Source: Acetatifactor sp. (GTDB taxonomy: Bacteria; Bacillota; Clostridia; Lachnospirales; Lachnospiraceae). Taken from it: a DNA stretch of 10,469 nt. The first letter of the stretch is position 1. Every line of letters begins with the position of its first letter. The stretch covers positions 1-10,469 of the forward strand of contig JAILPF010000399.1 of the NCBI GenBank assembly GCA_024699575.1. The letters run 5' to 3'. The notes beneath the pieces are model-generated. The model had not been told where the DNA came from. It saw only the letters and a program-made list of their open reading frames with translations, and searched no databases. The translations under genes were made by a program, and so were the position numbers. Below are positions 1 to 5,874 of the stretch, one piece after another.

Positions 1-110
1 TATTAATATTCTGAATTGACTCCTAGCGTATTTTCTCAGATTTCGGTCAAACAAACTGCATCCACTTATTGACTCATTTAAATAAAAAACACAATTAGGT
101 CATTAGAAAA

Positions 111-139
111 GCTATACTATTTTGACCCATTATGGACAA
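111..139 (-). promoter_or_regulatory. possible sigma-A-type promoter reading leftwards out of the window
   Basis: On the minus strand TTGTCC (134-139, -35-like, four of six consensus bases) is followed after exactly 17 bp by TATAGC (111-116, -10-like, four of six). It would drive a gene beginning before position 1. In AT-rich DNA such matches arise by chance, so this is weak. Confidence 0.22.
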
Positions 140-170
140 TATGGAATTTGAATCAGTCTCAACTGCTGAA

Positions 171-209
171 TCAATTGGCCCAATAGCAAATATTCCAAAT
201 ATGAGTCAT
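171..209 (-). other. 12-codon mini-ORF behind a strong SD (leader peptide or remnant of a gene start)
   Basis: On the minus strand an SD GGAGGG (215-220) sits 5 nt before an ATG at 209-207. The frame reads MTHIWNICYWAN and stops at TGA (171-173). The SD is as good as those of the real genes in the window, but the product is only 12 residues. The upstream hairpin-capable palindrome (220-248) directly abuts the SD. It may be the surviving 5' end of a deleted gene, a short leader peptide, or chance. No homology is recognised. Confidence 0.25.
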
Positions 210-309
210 ATTCACCCTCCAAAACATCTGACTCATATGAGCGTTTTGTAATTTAAGGTCAACAATCCTATTGCGCCTGCAAAAACATTTTACTTCAGTC
301 TACTTCCAT

Positions 310-1317
310 CTAGAGTTTTATTCTATATCTCTCCAGATTCACATTATCCTCATCCAAAAAGACTGTCTCCACATACTCTCCACCGTTTGAAAGTATTGTT
401 TTCTTGCTTGCTTCGTTCTCCGGAAGGCAGCTGACAAAGATTTCTTCAAATCCAAAGCTTGTAAGAAAATCCAGTGCTTGGGTCAGCATCTTTTTGGCAT
501 AGCCTTTCCCTCTCTCTGATGGGCGAACCGAATAGCCCACATGTCCTGTGTACTTTTTCATTCTCTCATTGAGAACATCGTGAACCTGCATGCATCCCAC
601 CATTTTCCCGTCGGACTTTCTGATGACTAAAAGGACAGTTCCTCTGGCACCATATACATCTACATCTCTTCCGGGATTAGCCCATCCAATGCAGTATTCC
701 ACAAATTCCTTTATATCAGGCATTCTTTTCATGGAAAAGCATCCGTCAAAAGAGGATTCCGCCTCCAGCATTTCCTGACGGTAAGCTGCAATCTCTTCCG
801 CAAAATCCATGGACGGTTCCACAAAAAGAAGCTCTTCCTCTTCATTTGGAAGTTCCTTTCCCAGAATATATTCCACGCAGAATTTCTCGCATACTATCCT
901 TGATTCCTGATTGAATGGCATGTCTGTTTCCTCAAGACACTCCTTGAAAAAATCTGCATGGACATCTCGCCAATATGCAAGAGATCTGTCCCCCTCTCCC
1001 TCCGCATAAGCATGAAATGGTGGTACTTCTCCAAAGGCACGCACATATACATCATAATCTCTGATGACACATACAGCCTCATCATTACTGTTTAGGATTA
1101 CACTATAGTCACCTACTTTTGGAATTTCATCCAAAGCATCCTCCATCACATATTCATCATAGGAACTTGCTGTTCCAAATTTCCTCCCCTCCACAACAAG
1201 CTCCGCAAGCCGATCCGCCTCTTCATCATTCCCACCAAAGCTCCATGCCTCGTAGGGTGTATTACTATCAATGTTCTTTTTTGAACAAAACTCTGCCCAT
1301 AATTCTTTATCTGTCAT
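310..1317 (-). CDS. ASCH domain-GNAT acetyltransferase fusion protein
   Basis: A 335-residue two-domain protein. Residues ~22-150 match the ASCH fold (PUA-like; RNA or modified-nucleoside binding, and amidohydrolase in E. coli YqfB): AWSFGG at 25-30, the GRKFGTASS strand at 44-52 with the Lys/Thr pair expected near the active pocket, and AEGEGD (105-110) leading to WRDVHADFF (116-124). Residues ~165-335 are a GNAT acetyltransferase with the acetyl-CoA loop ERGKGYA at 268-274 and a following NEASKK helix. I start at the Met beginning MTDKELWAEF, because that N-terminus is typical of ASCH proteins and falls 8 nt after the stop of the preceding mini membrane protein. Upstream ATGs at 1344 and 1389 would overlap that gene and have poor SDs; the chosen start has AAAGGG but about 14 nt away. 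Domain identities are fairly sure; the acetylated substrate is unknown. Confidence 0.85.
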   Translation of the reverse strand: MTDKELWAEFCSKKNIDSNTPYEAWSFGGNDEEADRLAELVVEGRKFGTASSYDEYVMEDALDEIPKVGDYSVILNSNDEAVCVIRDYDVYVRAFGEVPPFHAYAEGEGDRSLAYWRDVHADFFKECLEETDMPFNQESRIVCEKFCVEYILGKELPNEEEELLFVEPSMDFAEEIAAYRQEMLEAESSFDGCFSMKRMPDIKEFVEYCIGWANPGRDVDVYGARGTVLLVIRKSDGKMVGCMQVHDVLNERMKKYTGHVGYSVRPSERGKGYAKKMLTQALDFLTSFGFEEIFVSCLPENEASKKTILSNGGEYVETVFLDEDNVNLERYRIKL

Positions 1318-1325
1318 ATGCCATT

Positions 1326-1523
1326 TTATTGCCCTTTCTTCCATATTTTCAATTTCACGCTCGTAAACACCAATACCACAACAGCGCATATATCCAACAA
1401 ACCGAATATCCTGGTAAACATATCCGGCATATTAATTCCTGCAAAGCTCGTAATGGTAGAAATAATCGTTATACAAGCAATCACAAGAAGACTAACGCTC
1501 CAAGCACGTCTGTAGTTTTTCAT
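1326..1523 (-). CDS. small two-helix membrane protein (65 aa), unknown function
   Basis: The 65-residue product has a short basic N-terminus (MKNYRRAW), a hydrophobic helix at ~9-28, a short loop with NMPDMF, a second hydrophobic helix at ~38-57, and a basic tail (KLKIWKKGQ). This pattern predicts a two-pass inner-membrane protein with both ends in the cytoplasm. Its SD is excellent: GAGGAGGG ending about 7 nt before the ATG. It ends 8 nt before the preferred start of the ASCH-GNAT gene, so the two are probably translated from the same message and may be coupled. No family is recognised. Despite its size, the strong SD and clean hydrophobic architecture make it a real gene rather than an out-of-frame shadow of its neighbour. 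Confidence 0.7.
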   Translation of the reverse strand: MKNYRRAWSVSLLVIACITIISTITSFAGINMPDMFTRIFGLLDICAVVVLVFTSVKLKIWKKGQ

Positions 1524-1589
1524 TTGTAAGCCCTCCTCTGGTACACCAATTTATCGTCTGACTGAAGAAATTTTCTAGATGCAACCTAT

Positions 1590-1618
1590 ATTATGGATTC
1601 ACACAACTAGGTTGTCTT
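1590..1618 (-). promoter_or_regulatory. candidate promoter for the mini membrane protein/ASCH-GNAT pair
   Basis: On the minus strand AAGACA (1613-1618; four of six bases of TTGACA) lies exactly 17 bp before CATAAT (1590-1595; five of six bases of TATAAT). It would start transcription near 1583, giving a leader of about 60 nt to the SD and ATG at 1523. It lies in the largest internal gap of the array, where a separate promoter would be expected. A perfect dyad overlaps its -35 and spacer. Confidence 0.4.
1603..1615. promoter_or_regulatory. perfect dyad ACAAC-TAG-GTTGT overlapping the candidate -35 (possible operator)
   Basis: A 13-bp perfect inverted repeat, ACAAC then TAG then GTTGT, covers the spacer and the start of the -35 element of the candidate promoter at 1590-1618. 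Its position suits a repressor operator. A second copy of one arm, CAACCTA at 1582-1588, can pair instead with TAGGTTG at 1608-1614, so alternative hairpins are also possible. No regulator gene in the window is recognised as its partner. Confidence 0.3.
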
Positions 1619-1633
1619 TTCCTCCAAAACACC

Positions 1634-1666
1634 CTAAAATAATAACAATTTCCTGATATAGTTCAT
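1634..1666 (-). other. 10-codon ORF behind a consensus AGGAGG SD
   Basis: On the minus strand a consensus SD AGGAGG (1675-1680) precedes an ATG (1666-1664) by 8 nt, but the frame MNYIRKLLLF ends at TAG after ten residues. Another GGAGG (1621-1625) lies a little further on with no ATG in range. Strong translation signals without a gene suggest that coding sequence was lost from this gap, or that a very short leader peptide exists. Confidence 0.25.
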
Positions 1667-1712
1667 AACCTGCGCCTCCTCGCATCCATGAAGTCCCTTT
1701 TTTTCATAAATT

Positions 1713-2783
1713 TCAAATTTTTGTCCGCTCCGTCTCAAAAAATGTATCCGGCTGTTTATCAGCAAATCTGATTACTTGAGCCGTAGCGTCAACGATTGCT
1801 TCCACACCAAATGGAATGATACAGCGTGGCGTAGCGTGACCAATATTTACGTTAAACAGAATCGGAAGTTTCGGATTATCTATTACTTCGACTAAAAGTT
1901 TCTTATACTCATCGGCATAAATTTCATCCTGAGGCTTTCCTGCAAGCACACCGGAAACAACATCAAAAAGCCCTGTTGCTTTCAGTTGTTCGAGTGCCTT
2001 TTTATAAACCTTGGGTGCAGGCCTTTCTTCGCTGGTTTCCAAAAGGATGATGCGCCCCTCCCAGTCCTTTGCATCAGGGAAAAGATGATACTTCCGGCAT
2101 AAAACAGGCATATCCTCGTAGCGATCACCGCAGAAGCAGTCATACATCGACTCAATACATCCGCCAAGGATTTTTCCAGAGAAAACTGCCGGTCCCTGAA
2201 GAAGTTCAAACCCCTGATTGGGATGAGAAGGAGTTGAAGTTCCAACTCTATCCGGAGCGAACTTTGTTCTTTCCTCATACCACACATCGCTTGGAGTTAT
2301 CTCACGAATAGTTCCTGTTGAAATAAGTTCCTGAAAATACTTCTTCGTATATGGAAGCATATCCTCTGCCAATTCGCAAACATCGGGCAGAAATGCCTGC
2401 CCATAAAATGAACGCATTCCAATCTTATGAAACATCAAATGATTGATTGTAGTATCTGAAAATCCCAGAAACACCTTATCTGTTGCCGCTTTTTTCAGCT
2501 CGTCATTTTCAAAGAGATAGGGAAGCAAACGGTATGTATCGTCGCCGCCAATAGCACATAAAATCATATCTATCTCCTGATTGCGAAGCGCTTCCAAAAG
2601 GTCTTCCGCTCTTTTCTCCGGATGGTTCTTGATATAGTCCATACCGGAAAGTGCATGTGGCATAAATTGCACTTTAATCCCAAATTCCTCAAGGCGCTTA
2701 ACCCCGATATTCTTCTCGAATTCAATAAAAGATTCACCTAATATACCACTTGACAGGCTTACTATCGCTATATTCTTAATCAT
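1713..2783 (-). CDS. S66 family serine peptidase, MccF/LD-carboxypeptidase-like
   Basis: The 356-residue product fits peptidase family S66, which includes murein LD-carboxypeptidases and MccF, the microcin C immunity peptidase that cleaves the amide bond between the toxic aminoacyl residue and its nucleotide. The N-terminal lobe (1-~150) carries the nucleophile elbow GFSDTT with Ser109 and the upstream IGGDD motif (79-82). The C-terminal lobe has GGCIES with Glu211 and GHATPRCIIP with His316, completing the Ser-Glu-His triad. No signal peptide is seen, which fits a cytoplasmic enzyme. The start is set at MIKNIAIVSL because GGAGG lies 7 nt ahead; a further in-frame upstream TTG would abut the DUF3784 stop. 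Length and gapped insertions (~165-200) look more MccF-like than LdcA-like. The substrate is inference: it could be a peptidyl-nucleotide antibiotic or a muropeptide. Confidence 0.88.
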   Translation of the reverse strand: MIKNIAIVSLSSGILGESFIEFEKNIGVKRLEEFGIKVQFMPHALSGMDYIKNHPEKRAEDLLEALRNQEIDMILCAIGGDDTYRLLPYLFENDELKKAATDKVFLGFSDTTINHLMFHKIGMRSFYGQAFLPDVCELAEDMLPYTKKYFQELISTGTIREITPSDVWYEERTKFAPDRVGTSTPSHPNQGFELLQGPAVFSGKILGGCIESMYDCFCGDRYEDMPVLCRKYHLFPDAKDWEGRIILLETSEERPAPKVYKKALEQLKATGLFDVVSGVLAGKPQDEIYADEYKKLLVEVIDNPKLPILFNVNIGHATPRCIIPFGVEAIVDATAQVIRFADKQPDTFFETERTKI

Positions 2784-2843
2784 GAAATTCCTCCATATTC
2801 TTCTGACTTTGTTGTAATGTAAAACCTCTCTGCAAACCGGCAA

Positions 2844-3158
2844 TTAACGTTCTCTTTTATGTCTGTCAATCACCAGAAGAACAAACAGAATAAACCATGC
2901 GCCCCATGCAATCAGGCAACCCAATCCTTGGGATTGGATATCAACGATTATTCCAATGATAAATGGGATTGACATAAGCATCATTCTTCCCCCATATGCC
3001 CTGCACATAGCCTTTTCATCATAATTTTCCCGTTCATTTTCTGATTTCATATTATAACCGGATAATATCTTGGCAGCTTTCCCATCCGATTTATATAACC
3101 ATATTCCAAACAGAAACATAATAATAGCCATTATCAAATCAAACACGATATAGAACAT
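2844..3158 (-). CDS. DUF3784 family membrane protein
   Basis: The 104-residue protein has three predicted membrane segments (~3-22, ~60-75, ~79-97). Between the first two is a cytoplasmic-looking loop, SGYNMKSENERENYDEKA with a following MCRAYG (33-56). This SGYN...YDEKxxCR loop is the hallmark of the DUF3784 family, which is widespread in clostridia and has no known function. The C-terminus is basic (DRHKRER). The SD GGGGGAG lies about 4 nt before the ATG. The next gene downstream, the S66 peptidase, starts 60 nt after its stop; 25 nt separate it from the flavoprotein gene upstream. Membrane topology is predicted by eye. Confidence 0.75.
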   Translation of the reverse strand: MFYIVFDLIMAIIMFLFGIWLYKSDGKAAKILSGYNMKSENERENYDEKAMCRAYGGRMMLMSIPFIIGIIVDIQSQGLGCLIAWGAWFILFVLLVIDRHKRER

Positions 3159-3183
3159 ATCACTCCCCCTGTTATTAATTCAT

Positions 3184-3606
3184 TTACACTGTCTGACTAA
3201 TATACTTCACTATATCCGAGTCTTCATTCGTGTTACTAACAACAATACTACGCTTAGGCACTTTTAGATAGTCATCCAAAAGTGCCGGCTTTCCCTGAAA
3301 ATAGCATTGACTACGTTCATTGAAAACATAGTAATTAGAACAGGGATAATCACAATAATTCGGCACTATGAAATATGTAATTTCGCTTCGGACAATCGCC
3401 TCCATCAATTTACATTCCATATCCTCAATATACGGACAGTGCTCCCGCTTATCGAAGCACTCATAATTACATTCTCCGCATGCATGAATGTTAAAATCTG
3501 AAAAACAGAATAAAATTGAATCCTGCGTATGACTTCGAATTAATTTCCCGATTTTAGCACAATTCCCGTCAGGTCTTGAACTGAATGAGATGATAACTGT
3601 CTTCAT
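3184..3606 (-). CDS. flavodoxin-fold NAD(P)H-dependent FMN reductase-like protein, apparently short at the C-terminus
   Basis: The 140-residue product begins with a flavodoxin-like strand (MKTVIISFSS) and a phosphate-binding loop RPDGNCAKIG (11-20) of the kind that holds FMN in NADPH-dependent FMN reductases and iron-sulfur flavoproteins. Next comes a cysteine motif, CGECNYEC (43-50) and HCPYIEDM (56-63), the site of an iron-sulfur cluster or redox cysteines in related proteins. VPNYCDYPCSNYYVFNER (81-98) is a typical active-site loop. Relatives, from memory, run to about 180 residues, with a final helix and strand after IVVSNT. Here the frame stops within about 15 residues of that motif, so the C-terminal helix is probably missing. 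SD GAGGGAG lies 5 nt before the ATG. It may be inactive. Confidence 0.75.
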   Translation of the reverse strand: MKTVIISFSSRPDGNCAKIGKLIRSHTQDSILFCFSDFNIHACGECNYECFDKREHCPYIEDMECKLMEAIVRSEITYFIVPNYCDYPCSNYYVFNERSQCYFQGKPALLDDYLKVPKRSIVVSNTNEDSDIVKYISQTV

Positions 3607-3660
3607 TTCTACTCCCTCTACAAAGTTATATTTCTATTCTCTCATTTTCTCCCTACAAAT
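3604..3660 (-). repeat. imperfect direct repeat of a gene-start leader
   Basis: Two copies of a TTTGTAG(AG)GGAG(T)A(G)AAATGA-like block occur just upstream of the flavoprotein gene, about 35 bp apart (3604-3625 and 3639-3660 on the plus strand). Only the copy nearer the gene leads into a long frame. The other leads into a three-residue ORF. This looks like a small duplication of the translation start region. Confidence 0.35.
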
Positions 3661-3672
3661 CCTGAGCTATCA

Positions 3673-4155
3673 TCAAATCTCTTTCTTCATATATCCACAA
3701 GTAAAGGGAAAGAAATCAAACTTCTTTGTTCCCACATGCACCATACCATTCTCTTCATACCATCTGCGAAGCCGTTGATTCTCTTCAACAATTCCGATGT
3801 TAATGATCTTACAGCCTTCCTCGCAGGCACTCTGATAAGCATGCTCGAGCAACTTCTTTCCAATTCCAGCGTGTCTATATTCCGGAAGCACAGAAAGATT
3901 ATTAAGCTCGCACTCGTAATTCTCCTGTATTAACAATGAATAATATCCACACAGAATCCCCTTTTCTTCGTATAGAAACATCAGACAGTTTTCATTATCT
4001 ATCTGCCAATAGAGCCTATCTTCTGTGGTTGCAAAGGCCACAAACCTTGGTGCATTTTCCGCAGTAAAGCCAAACTCTTCCGCCACAGTCATAAAACTGT
4101 TCTTTATGATTTTTACGCACTCCGGAACATCCTCCCGATTAATTTTTCGAATCAT
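3673..4155 (-). CDS. GNAT family N-acetyltransferase (160 aa)
   Basis: A single-domain GNAT protein that would transfer an acetyl group from acetyl-CoA to an amine. Motif A is clear: ELNNLSVLPEYRHAGIGKKL (83-102), with the pyrophosphate-binding R94xxGxG. Motif B follows as IVEENQRLRRWYEENGMV (122-139), and the protein ends GTKKFDFFPFTCGYMKKEI, a tail typical of a common Firmicutes GNAT subfamily. Length is normal for the family. The start follows an AAGAAGAG sequence that is a weak, close SD, and lies 14 nt after the stop of the Fic remnant. The substrate cannot be told from sequence. Confidence 0.85.
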   Translation of the reverse strand: MIRKINREDVPECVKIIKNSFMTVAEEFGFTAENAPRFVAFATTEDRLYWQIDNENCLMFLYEEKGILCGYYSLLIQENYECELNNLSVLPEYRHAGIGKKLLEHAYQSACEEGCKIINIGIVEENQRLRRWYEENGMVHVGTKKFDFFPFTCGYMKKEI

Positions 4156-4169
4156 CTCTTCTTACATTT

Positions 4170-4430
4170 CTATCTTTTTATAATTCTTTCCGCGAAATAA
4201 TTAAAGATATCGTTTTTAAATATAAGATTTATGATTTCAGAAGCACGAGAGGCTTTCAATCCGGTAACCTGTTCGACAATAGAACGTCCGAATATAGAAT
4301 CTCTACCGCATTCTTCAAATATATCAACTACATGCATGGAACGATTATGAAGTTCATTCTTTTCATCCAAAAGCAGATTCCTAAGAAACAGTTCTAAATA
4401 TTCTGTAGTTTCATAAACACCATTTTTCAA
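4170..4430 (-). pseudogene. C-terminal remnant of a Fic-family protein
   Basis: The 86-residue frame resembles only the end of Fic/DOC-type proteins. VYETTEYLELFLRNLLLDEK (5-24) matches the linker after the Fic domain, and SIFGRSIVEQVTGLKASRAS (45-64) matches the C-terminal winged-helix segment. The catalytic Fic motif (HPFxxGNGR) is absent, since that part would lie upstream and is not there. An in-frame TGA sits two codons before the ATG, no convincing SD precedes it, and the frame begins only 6 nt after the HAD gene ends. The usual glycine-rich final strand is also replaced by NYFAERIIKR, so the 3' end may be damaged too. Intact Fic proteins AMPylate targets or act as toxins; this piece cannot. 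It could still be expressed as a small DNA-binding fragment. Confidence 0.7.
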
Positions 4431-4436
4431 GTCTTT

Positions 4437-5039
4437 CTACCGACTCGCAACCTTCTCCCGAATCCGTTCCCAGTCAGGGCAGCGTGAAAAATTCGCGCCG
4501 GGCAGTTCACATTCCCGGTTCCATGGCCGATTGTAAACCATGACCTTCAACTCCGGTAAATGCTCAAAAAACCGGAACGCCACAGGTGAATCCTCTACCG
4601 CATAATCGAAATGCATCCGATAATAATCCTCCAGTTCCAGATTGAAGTCACTGTTTTTGATAAAAGAATCCCTGCCGTACTTATTGAAGCAAAAACATTT
4701 GGCGCGCTCTAATCCGTGTTCGTCAAGCCATCTTCGAGACATCTCATAGGCACTGAACGGTCGTCCGGTTATCACAAAAACCTCATGTCCTTGATCCATC
4801 CACTCATTTAGTACTTGGGACGCTCCCGGAGTCTCTTCATAAGCAAGAAGCACTTCCGGGCGATGACCTTCCATCATCAGTTGTTCGTATTCCTCATCCG
4901 ATAAACCGAAGGAATCCTGAAGATTAAAGAAGCGGACCTGCTCATAAGGAACATTTTTCTGAAAGAGCCTTGCGGCAATCCCTGTAAATGCTCTGGCTGT
5001 TTCGCACAGACAATCATCAAAATCCACATAAAATTTCAT
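4437..5039 (-). CDS. HAD superfamily phosphatase, 5'(3')-deoxyribonucleotidase-like
   Basis: The 200-residue product has the HAD motifs in order: DFDDC at 6-10 (nucleophile and acid/base aspartates), VITGRP at 88-93 (motif II Thr), and EDSP at 149-152 (metal-binding motif IV), followed by VYNRPWNR (168-175). This layout and the small helical cap between residues ~14 and ~75 suit the 5'(3')-deoxyribonucleotidase/NT5C-type group, which hydrolyses nucleoside monophosphates in the cytoplasm. The SD AGGGG lies about 7 nt before the ATG, and the preceding methyltransferase gene ends 30 nt upstream. The HAD fold is firm; nucleotide specificity is inference. Confidence 0.85.
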   Translation of the reverse strand: MKFYVDFDDCLCETARAFTGIAARLFQKNVPYEQVRFFNLQDSFGLSDEEYEQLMMEGHRPEVLLAYEETPGASQVLNEWMDQGHEVFVITGRPFSAYEMSRRWLDEHGLERAKCFCFNKYGRDSFIKNSDFNLELEDYYRMHFDYAVEDSPVAFRFFEHLPELKVMVYNRPWNRECELPGANFSRCPDWERIREKVASR

Positions 5040-5069
5040 ATTGATACCCCTATCGCAAATCTAAATTTA

Positions 5070-5855
5070 TCATCTGCAAATGAACATTCCATATTCTTTA
5101 GGCAAATCTACCACACCATTCTCCGAATGCTGTTTTATAATCTCCAATAATTTATGAGCCGGAATATCCATTATGGTTTTAAATGATGCGAGGCTTCGCA
5201 GATACTCAACTAGTTCCTCGATATCTGTCACATGAAGAGAATCTTCATAGAAAAGAGCTCTCACATCGGAAAATACAGCCTTAAGCTTCTCACTTCCATT
5301 CTCCATGGTGAAATTGTGATTCGGCTGAAAGCTCTCCCCACCAAGGCTGAACCACTCAGCAAGATAGTCGGTAAAGTTGTGCTCACCAAGAGTAGAACAA
5401 TAGAATGCTCCACCATCTTTAAGTACTCTTCTTACCTCGCTAAGACCCTGATTAAGATTCGGGACATGGTAAAGCATGGCATTGGCGATAACTATATCAA
5501 AATACCCATCCTCAAACGGGATATCCTGAATATCCACCTGCCTGTATTCTATATTACCTCTTTCCCCAAGATTATCTCTGGCTGTTGCCAGCATTCCTTC
5601 CGACAAATCTGTGAGTACAAGCTTATCACATTTTGAAATAAGCTCATCGAATCCCATCCATATGCTTCCTGTTCCGCATCCAAGCTCGAGCACTCTCATT
5701 CCTTCAAAGATGTCATAATTGGATACTATCCAATTTCCATATCCCTGCTTATTCGTTGAATACTTATCGTGAAAAGAAATTCTGGTATTCAATCCTTTTG
5801 ATGTTGAATACTGTTCCTTCACTGCAGCAGCATCATTTGAACTCCCTATCTGCAT
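5070..5855 (-). CDS. class I SAM-dependent methyltransferase (Methyltransf_11-like)
   Basis: The 261-residue product carries the Rossmann-fold methyltransferase motifs: motif I LELGCGTGSIW (56-66) for SAM binding, an acidic TDLS (82-85) for the ribose hydroxyls, the VDIQDIPFEDGYFD segment (107-120), and IVIANAMLYHVPNLNQGLSE (121-140) followed by VRRVLKDGG, typical of UbiE/Methyltransf_11-type enzymes. The C-terminal ~100 residues are a helical substrate domain. Start is supported by AGGAGA about 8 nt ahead. It lies 19 nt after the GNAT gene and 30 nt before the HAD gene. Whether it methylates a metabolite, an antibiotic or something else is not readable from the sequence. Confidence 0.88.
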   Translation of the reverse strand: MQIGSSNDAAAVKEQYSTSKGLNTRISFHDKYSTNKQGYGNWIVSNYDIFEGMRVLELGCGTGSIWMGFDELISKCDKLVLTDLSEGMLATARDNLGERGNIEYRQVDIQDIPFEDGYFDIVIANAMLYHVPNLNQGLSEVRRVLKDGGAFYCSTLGEHNFTDYLAEWFSLGGESFQPNHNFTMENGSEKLKAVFSDVRALFYEDSLHVTDIEELVEYLRSLASFKTIMDIPAHKLLEIIKQHSENGVVDLPKEYGMFICR

Positions 5856-5874
5856 TTTCGCAATCTCCTATCAT

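Larger units (their letters stand above)
1..309. other. AT-rich non-coding region at the left edge
   Basis: No gene-sized reading frame is visible on either strand. The stretch lies downstream of the ASCH-GNAT gene and continues past the window edge. It contains five TGANTCA heptamers (starting at 70, 149, 167, 202 and 229) plus a TGACTC at 17-22, a 10-bp palindrome CTCATATGAG at 232-241 flanked by CAAAAC (220-225) and GTTTTG (243-248), a minus-strand mini-ORF with a strong SD at 171-209, and a weak minus-strand promoter-like pair at 111-139. No rho-independent terminator for the gene ending at 310 is obvious. Confidence 0.7.
1599..1685 (-). other. 28-codon ORF, faintly PTS EIIB-like, probably a gene scar
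   Basis: Minus-strand frame of 28 codons beginning MRGGAGYEL and ending with the run LGCFGGKDNLVV before a TGA. The ending faintly resembles the N-terminal part of PTS EIIB domains, where a helix is followed by VGGKxNI and then a Cys-containing loop. The expected continuation (HCATRLRF-like) is not found; later codons in this frame are interrupted by stops. The SD is weak (AAGGG about 9 nt upstream). I think this is debris or coincidence rather than a functional gene. Confidence 0.12.

Noticed and set aside
1119..1529. 136-codon plus-strand reading frame
   Set aside because: It lies antisense to the well-supported ASCH-GNAT gene and mini membrane protein, has low-complexity His/Pro/Ser-rich composition and no SD; treated as a shadow.
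1603..1620. ACAAC-TAG-GTTGT followed by CTTTT as a plus-strand terminator
   Set aside because: No plus-strand gene precedes it and the T-run is short; an operator-like reading for the minus-strand promoter fits better.
5232..5636. 134-codon plus-strand reading frame
   Set aside because: Antisense to the methyltransferase core motifs, no SD and no recognisable domain.
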